Assembly (NCBI RefSeq): GCF_020740795.1
Contig: NC_067282.1
Coordinates: forward strand, 169,476,274 to 169,540,273
DNA length: 64,000 bases
Direction: 5' to 3'
Origin: Apus apus
Taxonomy: Eukaryota > Chordata > Aves > Apodiformes > Apodidae
Below the pieces are notes generated by a model. That model was given only the letters and a program-made list of their open reading frames with translations. It was not told the DNA's origin and made no database searches. The position numbers and the translations under genes were made by a program. Of the stretch, positions 47,396-62,426 are shown in pieces (position 1 is the stretch's first letter; each line of letters begins with the position of its first letter).

Positions 47396-50300
47396 ATTGA
47401 TTAGCAAACCTTCATCACCTCTGAAGACCTAAGCAAAAATATTCTGTAGGTTTGTTGAAGACATGACAAAGCCAGACTGCAGTACACTCAAACATTTCTC
47501 TGACCTTCCCTCCAAACTCATGCAGTAAGCAAAGTACTAACTTCCTCTTTCTCTGTGACCAACATTTTTGTCATTTGTACAATCACTCCTTAACTGCCTG
47601 AGAGCACACAGTAATCCTTTATATATAAACACACCTATACAGTATGGAGGTAGCCTGGCACCTTTGCACTGGTTTACCATCAGGTAGTTGGGCCACAACA
47701 TCCTGGATCAAAACACAAGCCAAGGCGTGCTCCAAAATGCTTTAAGAAAGCTAACTTGGACATCTCTAACACAGCATGCAGCAGAAGCTCGATCTATCAT
47801 CTGCTCCCACTTAGATCGACCATCCCACTGGCTTTGGGCAGCAGTCCTGATGTCACTTGACCTTCCTCTTACTGTTTTTGTAACAGAAAATAAAAACTAA
47901 AAACTAAATTCCTAGTTAAGAAATCTAAGAAAATTTTCCTCATTACAGGCAGAGGAGGAAGAATACGAAGTATAAAAGAGGAAGTTTAAGCCATAAGGCA
48001 TCCTATCTTTCAGTTACCTGATAGCATTGAAACAACAGACACCATTAAGCTACAAGACATTAAAGTTCAACTGTTGAAAGAGATGCAAAATGTAAAACCT
48101 GAGATGGAACCTCAAACTTCTGGTGGATTTCCTTTTCTGCCTGAAAACAGTAACTCTTCTAGCCATTCTAAAACAGATACTGGACTTAGTACACACAATA
48201 CCTCTTTATAACATCTGTGCCTTGCATTTCACATTGTCATCCCCTCCCACCTCCCAAAAAAAAGAAATTACTGGAAGAGCTTTGGAAGAATGTGTAATTA
48301 TGAAACCATTTGTACAATCAAGACAAGAGTTCAGTGTAGCAACTTCACAATTATTTTCAGCAGTTTGCACTAATCAGTCATTTCAACAATACCCTTCAGT
48401 TTTGAAGCTATCAGAAATCAATTGTATTAACAGGAATGAAGAAAAAGGGATCCTTAGATAGCATTATTTGTTACTCAAAGGAGGAGATGGTTAGGTTTAC
48501 ATATTTCCTCATCTAAAACTCAGAATTCTAAAGGTGCAGCTATAAAACAGCATGGCCAGCATTTCAAGAATAGGACAGGGTTAAGTCCAAAACCAGTATT
48601 GTCTGCACTCCCCAGATCACCCAATCTCAGGGCTGTAAAATGGATATACTCAAATGGGCATAATAGAAACGAAGAGACTATTATAACTGAGTAACAGATA
48701 AGCAATGCCTCCCTAGATTACTGAACAGCTGATGAGAAGTATCCACCAAATCACCCAACAATTAGATATAAATAAGTTTAAACTCATTATTAATGAATAA
48801 ACCAAGTAACCTGTTTGAATCCCTCTCTATTTAGTGGAGTCTACTTAAAGAGAAAAGTTTTGTTTTGAAGGCTGGCTGCCTTTAAGGTGACAGACCTGCA
48901 AGGAGTGAGAGCAATGCCAACTTCCTTTGCTTTTCATTTTTCTCCTCCTGTCTTTAGGTAGGAAAATACTTCCTACTGTGATCTCTTACAGACGCTACAC
49001 AACAAGAAGATAGGAAGCATTCACAAAGCAAGGGTTTTTTCCCCTCTTAATTGGCACAGGTACTGCTTTTGAACAGCTGGGTCAAGTATTTCTAGACAAA
49101 GATATTCGACATAACAATGAACTCTGAGTATGTCTAATGCAAGATTTAGCTTAAAAGAGAAGAAACAAGGGAAGCTATGCTTCTTCAAGAAATAGGATTT
49201 TCAAATAAAACAGATTACAATCATGTCTCAAGTATACAATCTCTCTTAAGTACAGTTCAGTTTCAGATTGCCTCCATTAACTGAGGCATAGCTGCCTTGC
49301 ATACTTCCTGAAACGTAACAGTCCAAAAAACCACCATGCCTGTGCAGCCTCTCTTGCTAGCCTGCTCATATTACTTTTTCTAATTAATGAATGTATTAAT
49401 GCATCAGTGTATTAATGTAACTGCTTAATTCTACCTTTTCATAGCACACTTTTTAAAATTAAAGTACTTGATAAACTAGAGGAGCAAGAGCTTTATGTGC
49501 ATAAGGATACTTTTTCCAATAAAGACTCTCTTTGAAGGATGAGCAGATATTTGAATAAACTCATTTGAACAGAAGGAAGAAAGATTAGTCACTTGAAATG
49601 AAGTATTTTACAAGCTTCATATCCAAGAAGGACTGTGAACATGGAATTGCTTTCCACTTCTGCCCATATCATATAAACTGGGAAAAAGTGCCTCCTAGAC
49701 ATTTTCTTGAAGCATGTCTCCAGAAGGTGGCAAACCAAAACCCTAAGTTGAAGAATAAGGAAACCTACTTCAGCAGTGAACGAAGAAACTGCATACTTAC
49801 TACTTGTAAAGCTTTCCTGAAAAGTAACCAAGCAACGAAGAATTCAGGAAAGTTCAAATACCATTGGTAATTGGGCTCAATATATGATAGTTACAAAAGT
49901 TAGTTGGTTGGTTTGGGGTTTTTTGTAGAATTTAGTTTTCTTTAAACTCCTTCAGCTTCAAATTTTGGTTTCTGATTCAGCTTTGTTACCTGAGGAATGG
50001 GAAAGCTAATAATCCAGTCTTTCCAAGTGGTATTAAACCAAATGAAGCTGTTAACTACAGCTTAGCCCCAGGCCAAAGATGTAACTAAATACAGTCACTG
50101 CTTGAAGATATCCCTGAGACTTGCTTATGCAAACTAGTTGTTCAGGTATGGAATTAAACAGTCCCTCCCAGAAGCATTATCATTTTCAGAAGGGATCATG
50201 ACTATTCAGCACTCAACAGACACCACGATTCTTGTTCAGACCCTGACATTCTGGTTGTATTGTGAAGTTGCAGTGTATTTACTAAAATTTTCATAATGCT

Positions 50301-53300
50301 TCTTACCTCTCTGGAAGAGACACTTCGTTCAAAACTCCTTGGGAATAGCACTCCTAAATTAATCTCAACTGTTTGCATGAGAAAAAAAAAGTTTCAAACA
50401 TGAGTATGACACATGAAGCAAATTAACCAACTGGTTTACCTGCTTACAATAAGCAGTGTAGGGGAAAAAAGCCAAGAAAACCCCTGTTTCTCAGAGAAGG
50501 CATACTAGCCCTGAGATGGAACAAGATGACGACGGTCAGACATCTGGAAAAATAGCTCTAGTGCAGTCACATGACTGACCAAAGCCAGAGGATTAAATCT
50601 TCCCAGACAAGATGCTTCCCAACTACTGGAGCAGTCTCAGACGGCCAATCTTAAATCTTTCTTATTGTCTGTACCATCCAGATTCCACTAAGTTTTGAGT
50701 CTCTTGTTTCAGAACTCCTTCTTCAGGGAAGCAACTAATTGTAGAGGATGTATGCTGTTCTTAATATTCCCAAAATACTTACATGTAAGGAGAAGCCCTA
50801 AGTTCTTATCCCTCAAATCCAAGGAGTTTGGTTTTGTGTTGTTTTTGTTTGTTTGTTTGTTTTACTTTGTCTTTTTCAGAATAATTTCAGTGCCTAAGCA
50901 GCACCTTGACAACATACCCCAAGTGGAAGCCTGTTCAATTTCACGAACTTTTTGATGCTATGGGAATTAAAACAACTCAGATAATCCACTCAACAGGACA
51001 AGTGGTATCTTTTGTAAAAGAGAAATTAAAATATTCCAGAGCTGTCTTTCACACTTATTAAAAAAAAAACAACAACAAACATTTCAGAAATCAATTCTAA
51101 ATACAAGATTCACTGAAAAGCTGATCACATCTAGTTAAAGACATTTATACTCAGACTCCTGGAAGTAAAGCTATTTTGTTACTAACGCAGACTCTTTGGA
51201 AATGAGTCAACTGTTCAGTAAACAAAGCTAGAAGTTATACTTATTTTTAGTTTTTACCTGTTTTTGACAGCTTCTTGTCTTGATAAACCATTATTTTGTC
51301 AGTTGGATGGCTAGTTCTTCTGGGCATAATATAGTAATTTTTCTTGGACAAAGATACTTCTTCAATTACATTCAAATATCTTAATTGATGACAAAGAATC
51401 TACAGAGGATTTTCAAAATGCTGTCTGGGTGATTAATCTAATCTAGTGGCATGAAACCAATACTAACCACCTGAGAAAAAGGCAGAGACCTGAAAACAAA
51501 ACGTTACTGCAGCGCAAACAGGGCATCAAGGTTTAAGCTGCTCCTTGATCTGCCAACAGGGACACTTATCCCACCAGAGGTTAACAAAGCTTTCTTCCTT
51601 TCATTGAAAGGAGCTACCTTGATTAACACTGCACACAGCAACAATTTCTGCAGAGCAGCTAACACAAGCTTATCTTGTGAGACTAGTTCCACTGTCTATA
51701 ATTAGTATAACTGAATATACTTTTTTTCCTGAAGTCAAAGTTAACTCCCACCTAGATCTTCTATCTGAACACTAACCTTAATATATGTTCTAAAGACAAA
51801 AACTAGCCTGCTTGAAGCCACTGATATCTCAAGATGAAAGCTTCCTAATGCGGGAGACTAACAAGCATGTGCAACTTGCAATAGTTTCCTATGAAGTATA
51901 AAAGGTCATTTCAATGCAAGTAATGTAATGAACATTCTTAAGCTACTAAAAATTAACACTTACTGAGTTCAAGTTTCAATTTTATACGAAAATTCAAATA
52001 CGTTGATTCAAATGTAGAGTCCCTTCTAAAACCTAACCTATACAGCCTATGTAAGCTTCAATTTAACTTTGTAACATTTATCAAATTTATTCTTATTTTT
52101 GGTGAGTGATTGCCATTTTCTCCCCCATAAAAGCTTGTACATGTTCTACCAGTCAGACTTCCAGCAAAAAAACCCATCATCTCAGAATTCCCAAAGAAAC
52201 TGAACTACAAATGTTTTTTATGCTGGCAAAGAAAACTCAGGCAGACAACAGAAAGAACACCCAGGCTTTTAAAAATTCTACAAATACAATAAATTCAGAG
52301 AATGCATAATTACCACATTATGGTATCCTGCTAGGCAGGAGCTAAATATTCAACCATACAGCAAGCTTTGAGAACTGAGGCAGCAATTTACTGCTGTGAA
52401 CTTGGCTCTACTGCCATTGCAGAGAAGGATCAGTATTTGCTCTAAAATTTTATCAATTAATGGATTGCTATATCATGGTATATCCAACCAGCTTTGCCTG
52501 ATATGCATCTTTCTTATTAAAAGCAGATACAAGCATTTGTTTGTCCCCATAATTGTTACAGTAAATTCTGTCTCAAGCTACAAAACCAATTAAAACCAGC
52601 AGGACTGTAAGTAAGGCATGGAAGTTTTCAGAGTCAAGATACTTCTCTTGTAAAAAATCATTCATGCAGTTTGAGAGTTACTTCAAGAATAAAGTTGCCA
52701 GTTGGCTTAAGATACTCTTATTTGGAAAAAGGCAGCTTAACTTCTGTTGCAGAAACAAGACACAGCCTTAAATTCCATGTGTTATCTGCTTAACATCTGG
52801 CAATCCTAGCTCTACTCTGATTGTGACACTGGATGCTGAAGCAGTAAAGGCCATATATCAGGTTTCCTTCTACCAACATAAGGCAATGCTCAGTTCAACT
52901 GGAATTCCAGCACCACCTGAATTTTTGTCCCTCCTGTCCACTGTTCTCTATAACTCACGTATTATACACATCTCTGGCAATGCCAGAGCTTGCATAGCAA
53001 GGTAACTTTACTTGCACTGTCTTAATTATTGAGTTTGATTTCAATCCAGGTTTGTTTAGATTACTAAGACACTGCCAAGGCACAAAAATACAGATTTACT
53101 TCATTAGAAGATCTTTTGGTACCTACCATGTAAGACTGGCTGGTGTAGGCCCTTCACATACAAAGTAACTTTCTACAGTATGATTTACAGTAATTCCATC
53201 ACAAATCAGGTTGGTAGCCTGAGAGCAGTCTTACAAATTCCCACACATCATTTTAATTAAGAATAGAAGTTTTATCTGTTGAAAGGACACTGATTCTATG

Positions 53301-56300
53301 CAAATTGAGAATACTAGCTACTAGCATTCATTAACAGGAACAAAATTAGCTCTTCCATGATAAATGAACCATACCAGCCAAATCCCAAGTAATTGTGAGT
53401 CACGTCTGTTTTGACCTCTCAATCAATACTTCCCTAATAGAAACACAGTATTTGAATGTAAGTAGCAAACGCTACTCAAATTCACCCAAATTATACATAA
53501 TTTGACACACAGTTCTTTTGTTAAAGCTTGAGACACCTGTCCTGAGGTTAAGTTGAAAAAAGCATACATCAACACCCAGTAATAACTACCATCTTCTGCC
53601 ACATTGTTTTGCTACTTCTGCAATAATGGAGGTGCAACCTTAACAGCTTCTTTCCAGTTAACTTTAGTGGCTGATTCCACACGTGAAGGCGGGTTTGTGA
53701 AAGTCTGAAATGCTTAACTGAAGTGGAGGAAACCTAGGCAGAACATCCTGTTCCGTTTCTGGCAGTGAGGCAGTAACATCTTGAACCTAAGGATGGCAGC
53801 TCCTAAGGGAACAGCCAACTCACAAACATATCTTGATCAGAAGATAACGACTGAAGAAGCTGACCTCCACACCTTTGCCTATATGCAGATGCACATACAA
53901 CTTAGTTGTTTTGTGAGGCAACTGCTAAGCTGTCACAAGCTTCAGATGAGGGTATTAAAAAAAAAAAAAAATCACTAAAACGAATGCTGGCTTATATGAA
54001 CATGCCAAACTGTGACCTGCTGTAGTTCTACAGCTGCTTTGTGAGCAGCTGATGTATCTTCAACAAAAAAAAAAAAAAGAAGTATCATTTAATGGGTCAG
54101 GAACCTCTGAGGGGGGGGCGGAATCTGACAGCTAAGAGCAGGAACCCAAAGGTAAGCAATTCACACTTTCAAACCTGAGCTCATAGACACAATGACACCT
54201 ACACAAAAAGCTGAATAATCTTAATCAAATTAATCTGAATCACACTCATCCCCACACCACTTTCTATTACATGGATTAGATCTTCAGTAGAGTTACCAAA
54301 TTAATGAAGGTTAAACTTGTTTAATCACATCTCCACAAGAGCCTATTTGAATCTTCTAATGATCGTTCTAGTTCTTGTTTAGACAGTACTTTTTTGTTCC
54401 TCTGCATCTTCAAAGCTTGCTATTTTCTAGAGAAACCCGTCATATTTTAAGAGTCACTTTGCTGTTAAGTCAAATCAAGCACACACCTCGATAAGGTAGC
54501 AGATTATGTCCAATGTATACAAAAATTTAAAATCAGCTCCAGAGGTTTGGATGGGGAGACCTTTCTAAATACAAATCTGCATGTCTGGTCTCCTAAGAGT
54601 CATCTGTTATTTAGACTATGACAATCAATACAGCATTTGCACAAGTGTTACTACTATATCCTAAATTTTTTACTGAAGAAGAGCTTTATTTTCAGGAAGT
54701 TAAATATATGCATCTCAAAACAAGCTATATTTTGGGCAAAACCTGAGTGGAAGACTGACTTTTCAGTCTACCCTGACTAATCCAGTGAAGCTAGATCATT
54801 CTTCATGAAACCAGTCTTATATTTCTACATTGCTTAGGGTGCTCTCAGTTAACCCAGTGTGTCCTCTGTTTAGGTTCTTGGGTTCTACAACCTTCTGTAG
54901 ATAAGGCTGTGAATGGTTCTTTATTTTGACTTCTACTATCACAGAAGATTCAGCATTCAGCTTGGAAAAGAAGCTTCAGCTTTCCTCTGTGAAGCTTACA
55001 GCACCAAATTTAAAAAGAAGTCCCCAATAACATCAAGTAATGGAAGAATTACATTACCTGAAAATACAAATATTTTCAAGTTGATATATTTGACTTGGGA
55101 AAAAAGTATTTGCAAACTGCATCTTAAGATCTTGCCTCTGGCTAGAAGCAGGATGTAGCCTCTCAGTCAGCAATACTGCACATTGCTCAAAATATTCGTT
55201 ACTGTAGCTAAATTAAGTCCAAACTAATGTGCGCTTAATGTTGCTTCTTCATCAGTTTCCTGGCTAGATATGATTCAGATTACTAGCAGAAAAGGAAGAG
55301 GTAGCATCAAGACTTCTTTGTTTCTTTGTTTATCTTAAATAAAACTGCACAACCTACTCGATCTTTTCATTCTAGGCTTCATATGAAATATTCTTATCTT
55401 CTCACTCACACAGACACTTCATTTTTATGCCGAGGTTACCCTTAAGAGTTTGATGGAAAGCAACACACAGATCAAAAGGATGCCAAGCACCAACACATAC
55501 AGTGGCCTAAAGCACTTAATTGTAAAATCTCGTTTTCAGCTACTCAGTTTTTGCACAGCTTCAGCTCTAACACAAGTTTTCCACGCAAAATCTCTGGCTG
55601 AACCTCAATTTAGCCTAGGGCGTTTCCTGAAATAAAACGTTCAGGGAGATCAGAAAAAAAAGAATAATTAAATAAAAACAACAGACTTGTTCAAATATAA
55701 AGAAAGTTGAAAAGGTAACAATAAACCACGAAAATATGCAGTAAGAAGAAACAGGTATTGTTCAGAAATGCTTTTTCTCTCTAGTATTCTGGTATAAGAA
55801 GCAAGTAGAAAACAGTACACCAGAAGAAGGAATATTTGAAGACGAAGCACCCAGTTAAAAAATGAGTTATGAATGCCTGTTTATTATAGTACCACAGACT
55901 TCTCTCTACTGGCCTCCAGGATTACTCAATGCCCAGAACAATCTATATCAAGTAACAGGGTGTCTCTTCCTTGGCGAAATCCCACCTAATCTGCTACGTA
56001 AGTCAAAAAAGATGTATCATAAAAATGAAAGTGACTCTCCAGCATGACAGTCAGCTATTCTTGCATCTTCCAGTGCTCCTTCTTGATGCCATAGGACTAC
56101 TACACAGTCTCTTATGTTCCACTAAGTGCTAGATGATGAACTGACAAACTTCTAGAAGTGCGGCATATTCTGAAACAACTATTGTCAGCAGAAGTTCAAT
56201 TTTGAACACAGCATTTCACAGCCCAGGAAGAACACAAGTTCAAGGCATCTCAAACTGTATACTTGAAGTCAGTAAATACTGTTGATATAAAACTATCTTG

Positions 56301-59300
56301 TTAATGAATCTATGGACTGGTACACTACGTGCAAGAACTCTGACAGTGAAGTCACGCTTGCCAAGAATTTCTGATGTTGCTCATCATAAAATCTATGAAA
56401 ACACTAAGCATTTTCGGTATACTTTCACCAATATAAAGGGAGCTTTCCCTGAATGGGGATATAACCACCACCCATCAGTTCTCCATTTTGAACAAGTCAG
56501 AAGGGTCACAGAAAGACAGTATGATATAACCTTACATATACTATCTAAATATAATTTCAGAAGTGTATGAGTCAAGACTCAGTATTAATCAAGTCATGCA
56601 GTATTAATTAATATACTTTCCCAACCCTAAGAAAATCCTTCAACAATATTGTGTGCAAAAAGCAAGCACATGAAGCCAAGTAGGCTATGCTTATGGGTCA
56701 TTTTGTACATCAAGCTTCCAGAATGCCATCTTGTAAGTAGCCGTGCAATGGAAGATCAGAGTTACTAACTGCATCTTACAATGCCTATAATTCACCTTAA
56801 CCACTTCACATTCACAAGATTAATAAAAAAATATTCCTGCGCTATATATTGCTGGGCTGCCCCCACACAACTAACCACGTAAGCCTGGACATTCAGACAT
56901 GCACAGCTGAGTTTCAACTGTAGATGTGACATTATAAAAAAATAACCTAGTCCTACATACTGTACTGCAGAGAGTAAGATTCTTAGAGAACATCCACTAA
57001 TAGATGACTTCCATTTCATATTTATGTTTAGCCATCTCTGCATTCAGGCAAAAATAAGTTGAAATTTCCACTGTCTTCTAATGAATCCCTTCTGGGCAAG
57101 TATCAGATCAGATGTTATAGGAGTTTGATTAACTGCAAGCACAGACTGTATAACTGCACAACCTAACTATCAGCAGTGTCTGGCTCCTAATGCAGTCCAA
57201 GCACTGCTCAGTATAATAGCTTAATCTTAAATAAAAAATACTGACCATACAAAAAAACTTTAGAAAAAACACAAGTAGCTGGTCTGATCCTGCAAACTAC
57301 TGAAAACACTTTGACTTAAGTAGTACTTAAGTGCCACAGCTAACAACAGACAGTTGTACCCCTCACCACTTGCACTCCACACAGGTAACTCACATATGTC
57401 TGCAGTTCATCTTTGACATAGATGTGGTGGAATTATTTTTGCTTCTTCCTGATGTATGAAGAATGTTTTTAAGAAACTTCTCTTCATTGCAGACATGAAA
57501 AAAAAAATGAAGGCACAAATGGTTAGGTTGCAGAAACAAGAGACTTTGAGTGGAAGAAACAGGACTACAAAAGCATAGACAACTAATACAGAGAAACAAA
57601 AAGAAGCGGTTGCAGAGACTGTGTTCACATGTTATTTTAGATTAACTAAAGAGGGGACTAACCAACCTACATTATTTGGGATATGATAGAAATTTCCTCT
57701 AAAAGCTTCCACCATCACATGAGATTACAAAATAAACCACACTAAAGAAAATATTGTTAAACTACATCTTTTCCTTTAATCCAGATTACTTATTGAAATC
57801 AAGACTTCATAATAATTATTATAATTAAAGCAAGTAAGAGCAACATTCACCCCAATGCCGATAAATTTTGATGCAAAGAGCACACATTCCTCAGAGGTTA
57901 TATGAAGAGACAAGAATTATAAGGACAGATCCTTGCTTTGTCTTCAGTTATGAAAATAAACTGTTCTCCTGTTCCAGTTCTTCAATACTGTCCAAAAAAT
58001 CTAATGATATAAAGTTTCTCGCAGCTCTAGGATGAAGAGTTATATTGAAATTATTTCATGAATTATTAACAGTTGCATAGAATATCTTTTTTGCAGAAGA
58101 CCTGGTCAAGTCATTCTGATTTAGAACACCTTCCTGTGTTGCAACAGCTGCAGGAATGATACAAAGTGATCTAAGAAATTAAGGGTTCCCTAAAGAGAAT
58201 CTCAGGCTGCAGAGAAACATGAGATGCTGCTTCCCTGCCACAGGATGCAAACACCATTCCATCAAAAGCGCTAGGCTGTCCCACCCCTGTACTATGGTCA
58301 GCCCTTCCTCCCTCGGTCAAGAATGAACTAACCATGTGTACTGTAATTTGCAGTCTCTTTTCATAGTTGCGTAACAGGGACTGACTTCAAGTCCTCAGAT
58401 TAATAAATAGAAAGCTGAGTGGGATAGCATACAAGATATTGTCAAGTGCCTCCTCTTCTTCCTGGTTCAACTCTAAAAAGTTCATTTACCTCTACTACAC
58501 ACACTCCTGTAGGGTCTTACAGGAACTTTCACTCTACTGCTTCAGTAGTAAAAATAACTATTAAAACACTGCTCTTGAAAAAAGAACATCCTGAATAGCT
58601 AGAGGGCCCCCAAATCATTTTGTATTTCAGAAATTGCCTAATAGGCAGGTTTCCAATCTAGCCTTTACAATCTTCCTCCCTTTCCTTACTGCTAGAGGAG
58701 ACGAACACGCAGTACATCAGGAGTTCACAACAGCATACATAAACAGGCACACAAAATAATTAAAAGCCCCTTTTTGCTTCTGTGTCCAGTGCTGCCTTAG
58801 GCATTCTAAAGCTCAAGAGATGAGAGATTCAAGCCAAAACCTACTGCTGCTTTTGAAGGTAGCCTCATTTAACTGCTCCATGAAGAAACAGTTTGTGCCA
58901 GCAGACAAGGTCTTTGACTTTCTGGAGAAAGTGCTTGCCTACTACAAACAAACTGCCACAGCTTCATCAGAATATTGCTTCTACTACATCTGTGCCACTG
59001 TGTTATCTCATGGCTGGCAGACCCTAAGGTGAAAGGGATACATTAGATGCTTCAAGTGAGGTACTAAAGATCTATTGCAGTCAATCGCTGAACAACTTTG
59101 AAAACAGGTTCTCTATTAACAGCATTCAAGTAACAAAAAAACCCTTCCTTTTTTCTCTGCTTTATGCAGGGTAGAATTGGACCATCTCAACTGCATCTGA
59201 GCGGGAAAACAAAGTTTGCCTTCAAATGTGAAGGTGTAGTTACTGTAGATACTCCTTCCATTTCTCCAAATAAGGAGGTTGTCTAAAATATCCCTTTACC

Positions 59301-61112
59301 TGACCTAGATGCAACAGAACACAGCAGACACCCGCCCCAACTCAGCAGGGATTCAACACAGTGCACTTCAGTCTGCTTCTGTACTTGTTCTGAGGCAAAA
59401 GAGTGGCAGTGCTTGCAACCACAAGCTAAACATGAACTTCTACGGCACAGGGTATGCTTAGTGATGTGTTTACTAAAAGAGCAATCTCGATTAAAACTCT
59501 CAATAACTTGAGCTTACTCTGAAGAACACTCAAGTGTCAGGTATCTGAAAGTCATCTAAGCATTACTTAGACGTGCCAATTAATAGAGGACCTGCCTACC
59601 CTCTTACTATACACCCAAGGACAACAGAGTGCCTGCTTTTACCTGTAACATTTTCTTATCCTTAAGAGCACCTCTCTAAACCCAACTCCAAGCAGCTAGC
59701 AGAGCTCTGTGGATGACAGGATTGGCTCTACAGCAGCAGGCATCAAGTACTCAACTACTTCTTTTGACTCTTGCACTTCCCACATTACAGATGATAGGTG
59801 GACAACGGCTTGTTTTAGTTCCCAGTCACATTTACTATCTGCTAGATCACAAGCTACGCTGCTGTCTTCAGTACATTTCCTTCCTCAGCCATACAAATAA
59901 TCTCTTTCTCCTTTTGTAGGCCCTCACCTAGATTCCCATCTGTTTGCCTCTGCTCCAGAAAGGCTCTCAATTAAGACAGTCAGTTTTACTCTGCAAAACT
60001 GGCACAGCACAAAGAGAACTGTCACAGCTCAATTCAGATTTATTTTTGATGAACTGTCCTACAGCAGAGCTTTGGAACAGAATAGCACAATTTTATTTCC
60101 ACTCAAAAAAACTTATCTGGTGCACATATGTAATATTAGAAGCAAGACCCACAGTTACAGACAGTAAAAAGACTGTGGTTCTTTTTTCCCCCATATACAA
60201 GTTCTGATTTCACACTTATAGTCTTTCAATTCTGTTTCGCAGATTATTTCACCCCCAGGCAGACAGGTGCTCCAAGTATGATCAGTTTTGCTGCAAAAAA
60301 GATACACGACATTTACGCAGCACAGTGCAACTCAAAACTCAGTTATGTAGCTACAGATGATCATAAAGCTTTACACTATGGTTCCAAGAACTTGAAGTAG
60401 TTCATACTACTACAAGAAGCATCCCTGAAAACATGCAGATACCAAGGAGTAAAACACTGTGTCTGACTAGTCAGAAAGTTTATCTGCAAAACCTTTGATG
60501 TGAACAGCCAAGGCGATCTCCACTATTCACTAAGCTAATTTTTAGATAGAATGAAGTCTACAGGACAGACTCTGAGCAAGAATAAAAAAAGATGTGATGA
60601 ATGAAGAAAGTGAAAACACTTGACTGTACCAACTTTGCTCTTTCGTTGGGTTTTTTTTTCTAAAGCTTGCAATTTTAACACAGAGGCAAGCAATCCAAAA
60701 GATAATGATAATTTTTTCAAGTTTTCCATAGAGGAGAAAAGAGACTCTTTCCAAAGGGAAACTAATTTGGTTTTGAATGGTTACTGCATAGGACAACATG
60801 ACTGCATTTTTGCCTTTTAATTATGAGTTATGAAAAATAAGAGTTTATTGTCTTCCTTTTTATAACAACAGTTTAGATGCGTGAAATAATACTGAACATC
60901 CGTTGTCATACACTGTCTACACATATCACACTGGGGTAAGATGTAGCTATTATACACTGGAAATAACAAATTACACTAATCAAAACACCTAAATGCATGA
61001 ACACAGACAGGACACCTATGCGATTTGCAAGCTGGGCATCTCTGAAATACCCTCTCTCTTGGAACTGTATTACCTCACTATCATACTTCAAAGCAGTGTA
61101 GAGAAAGCTTTT

Positions 61113-61136
61113 TATATATATATATATATATATATA
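61113..61136. repeat. (TA)12 microsatellite
   Basis: Twelve perfect TA dinucleotides in the 5' part of RAP1B intron 1, about 350 bp outside the CpG island. A likely length-polymorphic marker. Confidence 0.95.
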
Positions 61137-62056
61137 ATTCCTGAAAAGGATAACTCCTCGCTTTAAGATGGAAAGGGGAGTAAAAGCCCACTGTTTTGGG
61201 TTTTTTTTGCAGGAAACCCCGATCTGTTACCCTCTTTCCATAATCCGAGGTCAGCTCGAAAACACTCAGATTTGGGTCTATTTTCCCCTCTGCAAACTTT
61301 GCTTTCCTTCCACCACTTCTTCACCAACACAACGCAGAAGTCTGCGAGGTATCTCAGGCTTATTTAGACGGGTCTGGCGCAGGAAATCGTAGTCAAATTC
61401 TTCCCTTTGCTCTGACACGGGTGTGTGTGTGCAGGGGGGCTGTTTAGACGAGGCGAGCATCCCTGTCATCCCCTTTTCCTGTTTTGTGACAGGCAGGACG
61501 GGAACTCGCTGACCACGACGCCGCTTGCTCGTCCCATTCCGTGGCTACCCCAGGCACAAGCACCAGCGACCGGTGGGTTCATCCCCCTCGCCTCCCCCCC
61601 CCCACACCGGCCGGAAAGAGCGAGCAGCTTTCCTCCGACGACCGGACTAGGTGGGGCTCCGGCTCGGACTTCCCGCTGACAACGACGGCGGCAGCCGGGG
61701 ACCGGCCCCTTCCCCGCCCGCGGCGGGGCCGAGCCCGGGCGTCACCCGCCCCTCCCCGCAGCCGCCCGGGCCCCACGTCGCGGCCCCCGAGCCGCGGGGG
61801 TTACAACTTTCCGCTTCCGCTCCAACTTCTGCTCCGGGGACCGGCGGCAGGGGGGGTGGCGGCGGCGAAGGGCAGGGCCGGGCCCTCCGCCCGGTCAGCA
61901 GCGGCTGCCCCTCAGCGCCCCGCTGCCCCCCCGCCGTGTCCCCCCGCGCCTCAGGCCGGACGAGGCGGCGGCTCCCAGTTCCTCCTCCGCCATGTTTCAG
62001 GCTCCTGCCCCTTCCCTCACAGCGCGCCGCTCCCCGCCGCCTCTCCCCCCACCTCC

Positions 62057-62077
62057 CCGCCGCCGCCGCCGCCGCCG
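62057..62077. repeat. (CCG)7 trinucleotide repeat
   Basis: Seven perfect CCG units (CGG on the RAP1B strand). If the donor at 62184 is right, it lies at the very start of intron 1; otherwise it is in the first exon. CGG repeats near 5' ends are a known class of unstable repeat, but seven copies is short. Confidence 0.9.
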
Positions 62078-62183
62078 CCCCCACCGGCCCGTCCCCGCCC
62101 CGCCGCGCCACCTGTACCCGCCGCGCCGCTCCCCGCCCCGCCGCCACAGCGGCCCGGCCCGCGCTCCGCCAGCCACGACCTAC

Positions 62184-62300
62184 CGGACAGCGCCGCCGCT
62201 CCCCGCCGCTCCCCGCCGCCTCGCCGGCCGAGCCCGCCGCGCTCCGCCCGCCGCGCTGCGCCGCCGCTCGCTGCCTGTGCCGGGCGCGGCTTGGGGCCGT
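62184..62300 (-). other. RAP1B: RAP1B non-coding exon 1 (candidate; 5' limit unknown)
   Basis: Inside the CpG island a strong donor CTGTCCG|GTAGGT occurs with the exon ending at 62184. It has no ATG in the roughly 100 bases above it, fitting an untranslated first exon. The distance to exon 2 (18 kb) fits the large first intron of vertebrate RAP1B. Other GT sites in the island could also serve, and the 5' end is a guess. Confidence 0.5.
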
Positions 62301-62385
62301 CGCCGTGACGCCGCAGCCCAGCCTCGCTCTGGCGCGGCGGGGGCGGCGCGCGGGGAGGGGAGGGGGGACCGGCCGCCCCGCGCCC

Positions 62386-62397
62386 CTGCGCAGGCGC
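62386..62397. promoter_or_regulatory. NRF1-like site
   Basis: CTGCGCAGGCGC closely matches the NRF1 consensus (YGCGCAYGCGCR family). It lies about 200 bp upstream of the candidate first-exon donor of RAP1B, a usual distance for this factor in CpG-island promoters. Binding is inferred only. Confidence 0.5.
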
Positions 62398-62426
62398 GCG
62401 CCCAGCCCCGCGGCGCCGCGCGGCCG

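Larger units (their letters stand above)
43977..62183 (-). other. RAP1B: RAP1B intron 1 (about 18 kb)
   Basis: A long first intron between the non-coding first exon and the ATG exon. It holds no CR1, RNA gene or protein-like frame that I can recognise. Only short low-complexity tracts stand out: (AC)n at 47379-47395, a poly-A with GGGGGGG near 53955-54118, and (TA)12 at 61113-61136. Large first introns usually hold enhancers, but no individual one can be pointed to. Confidence 0.7.
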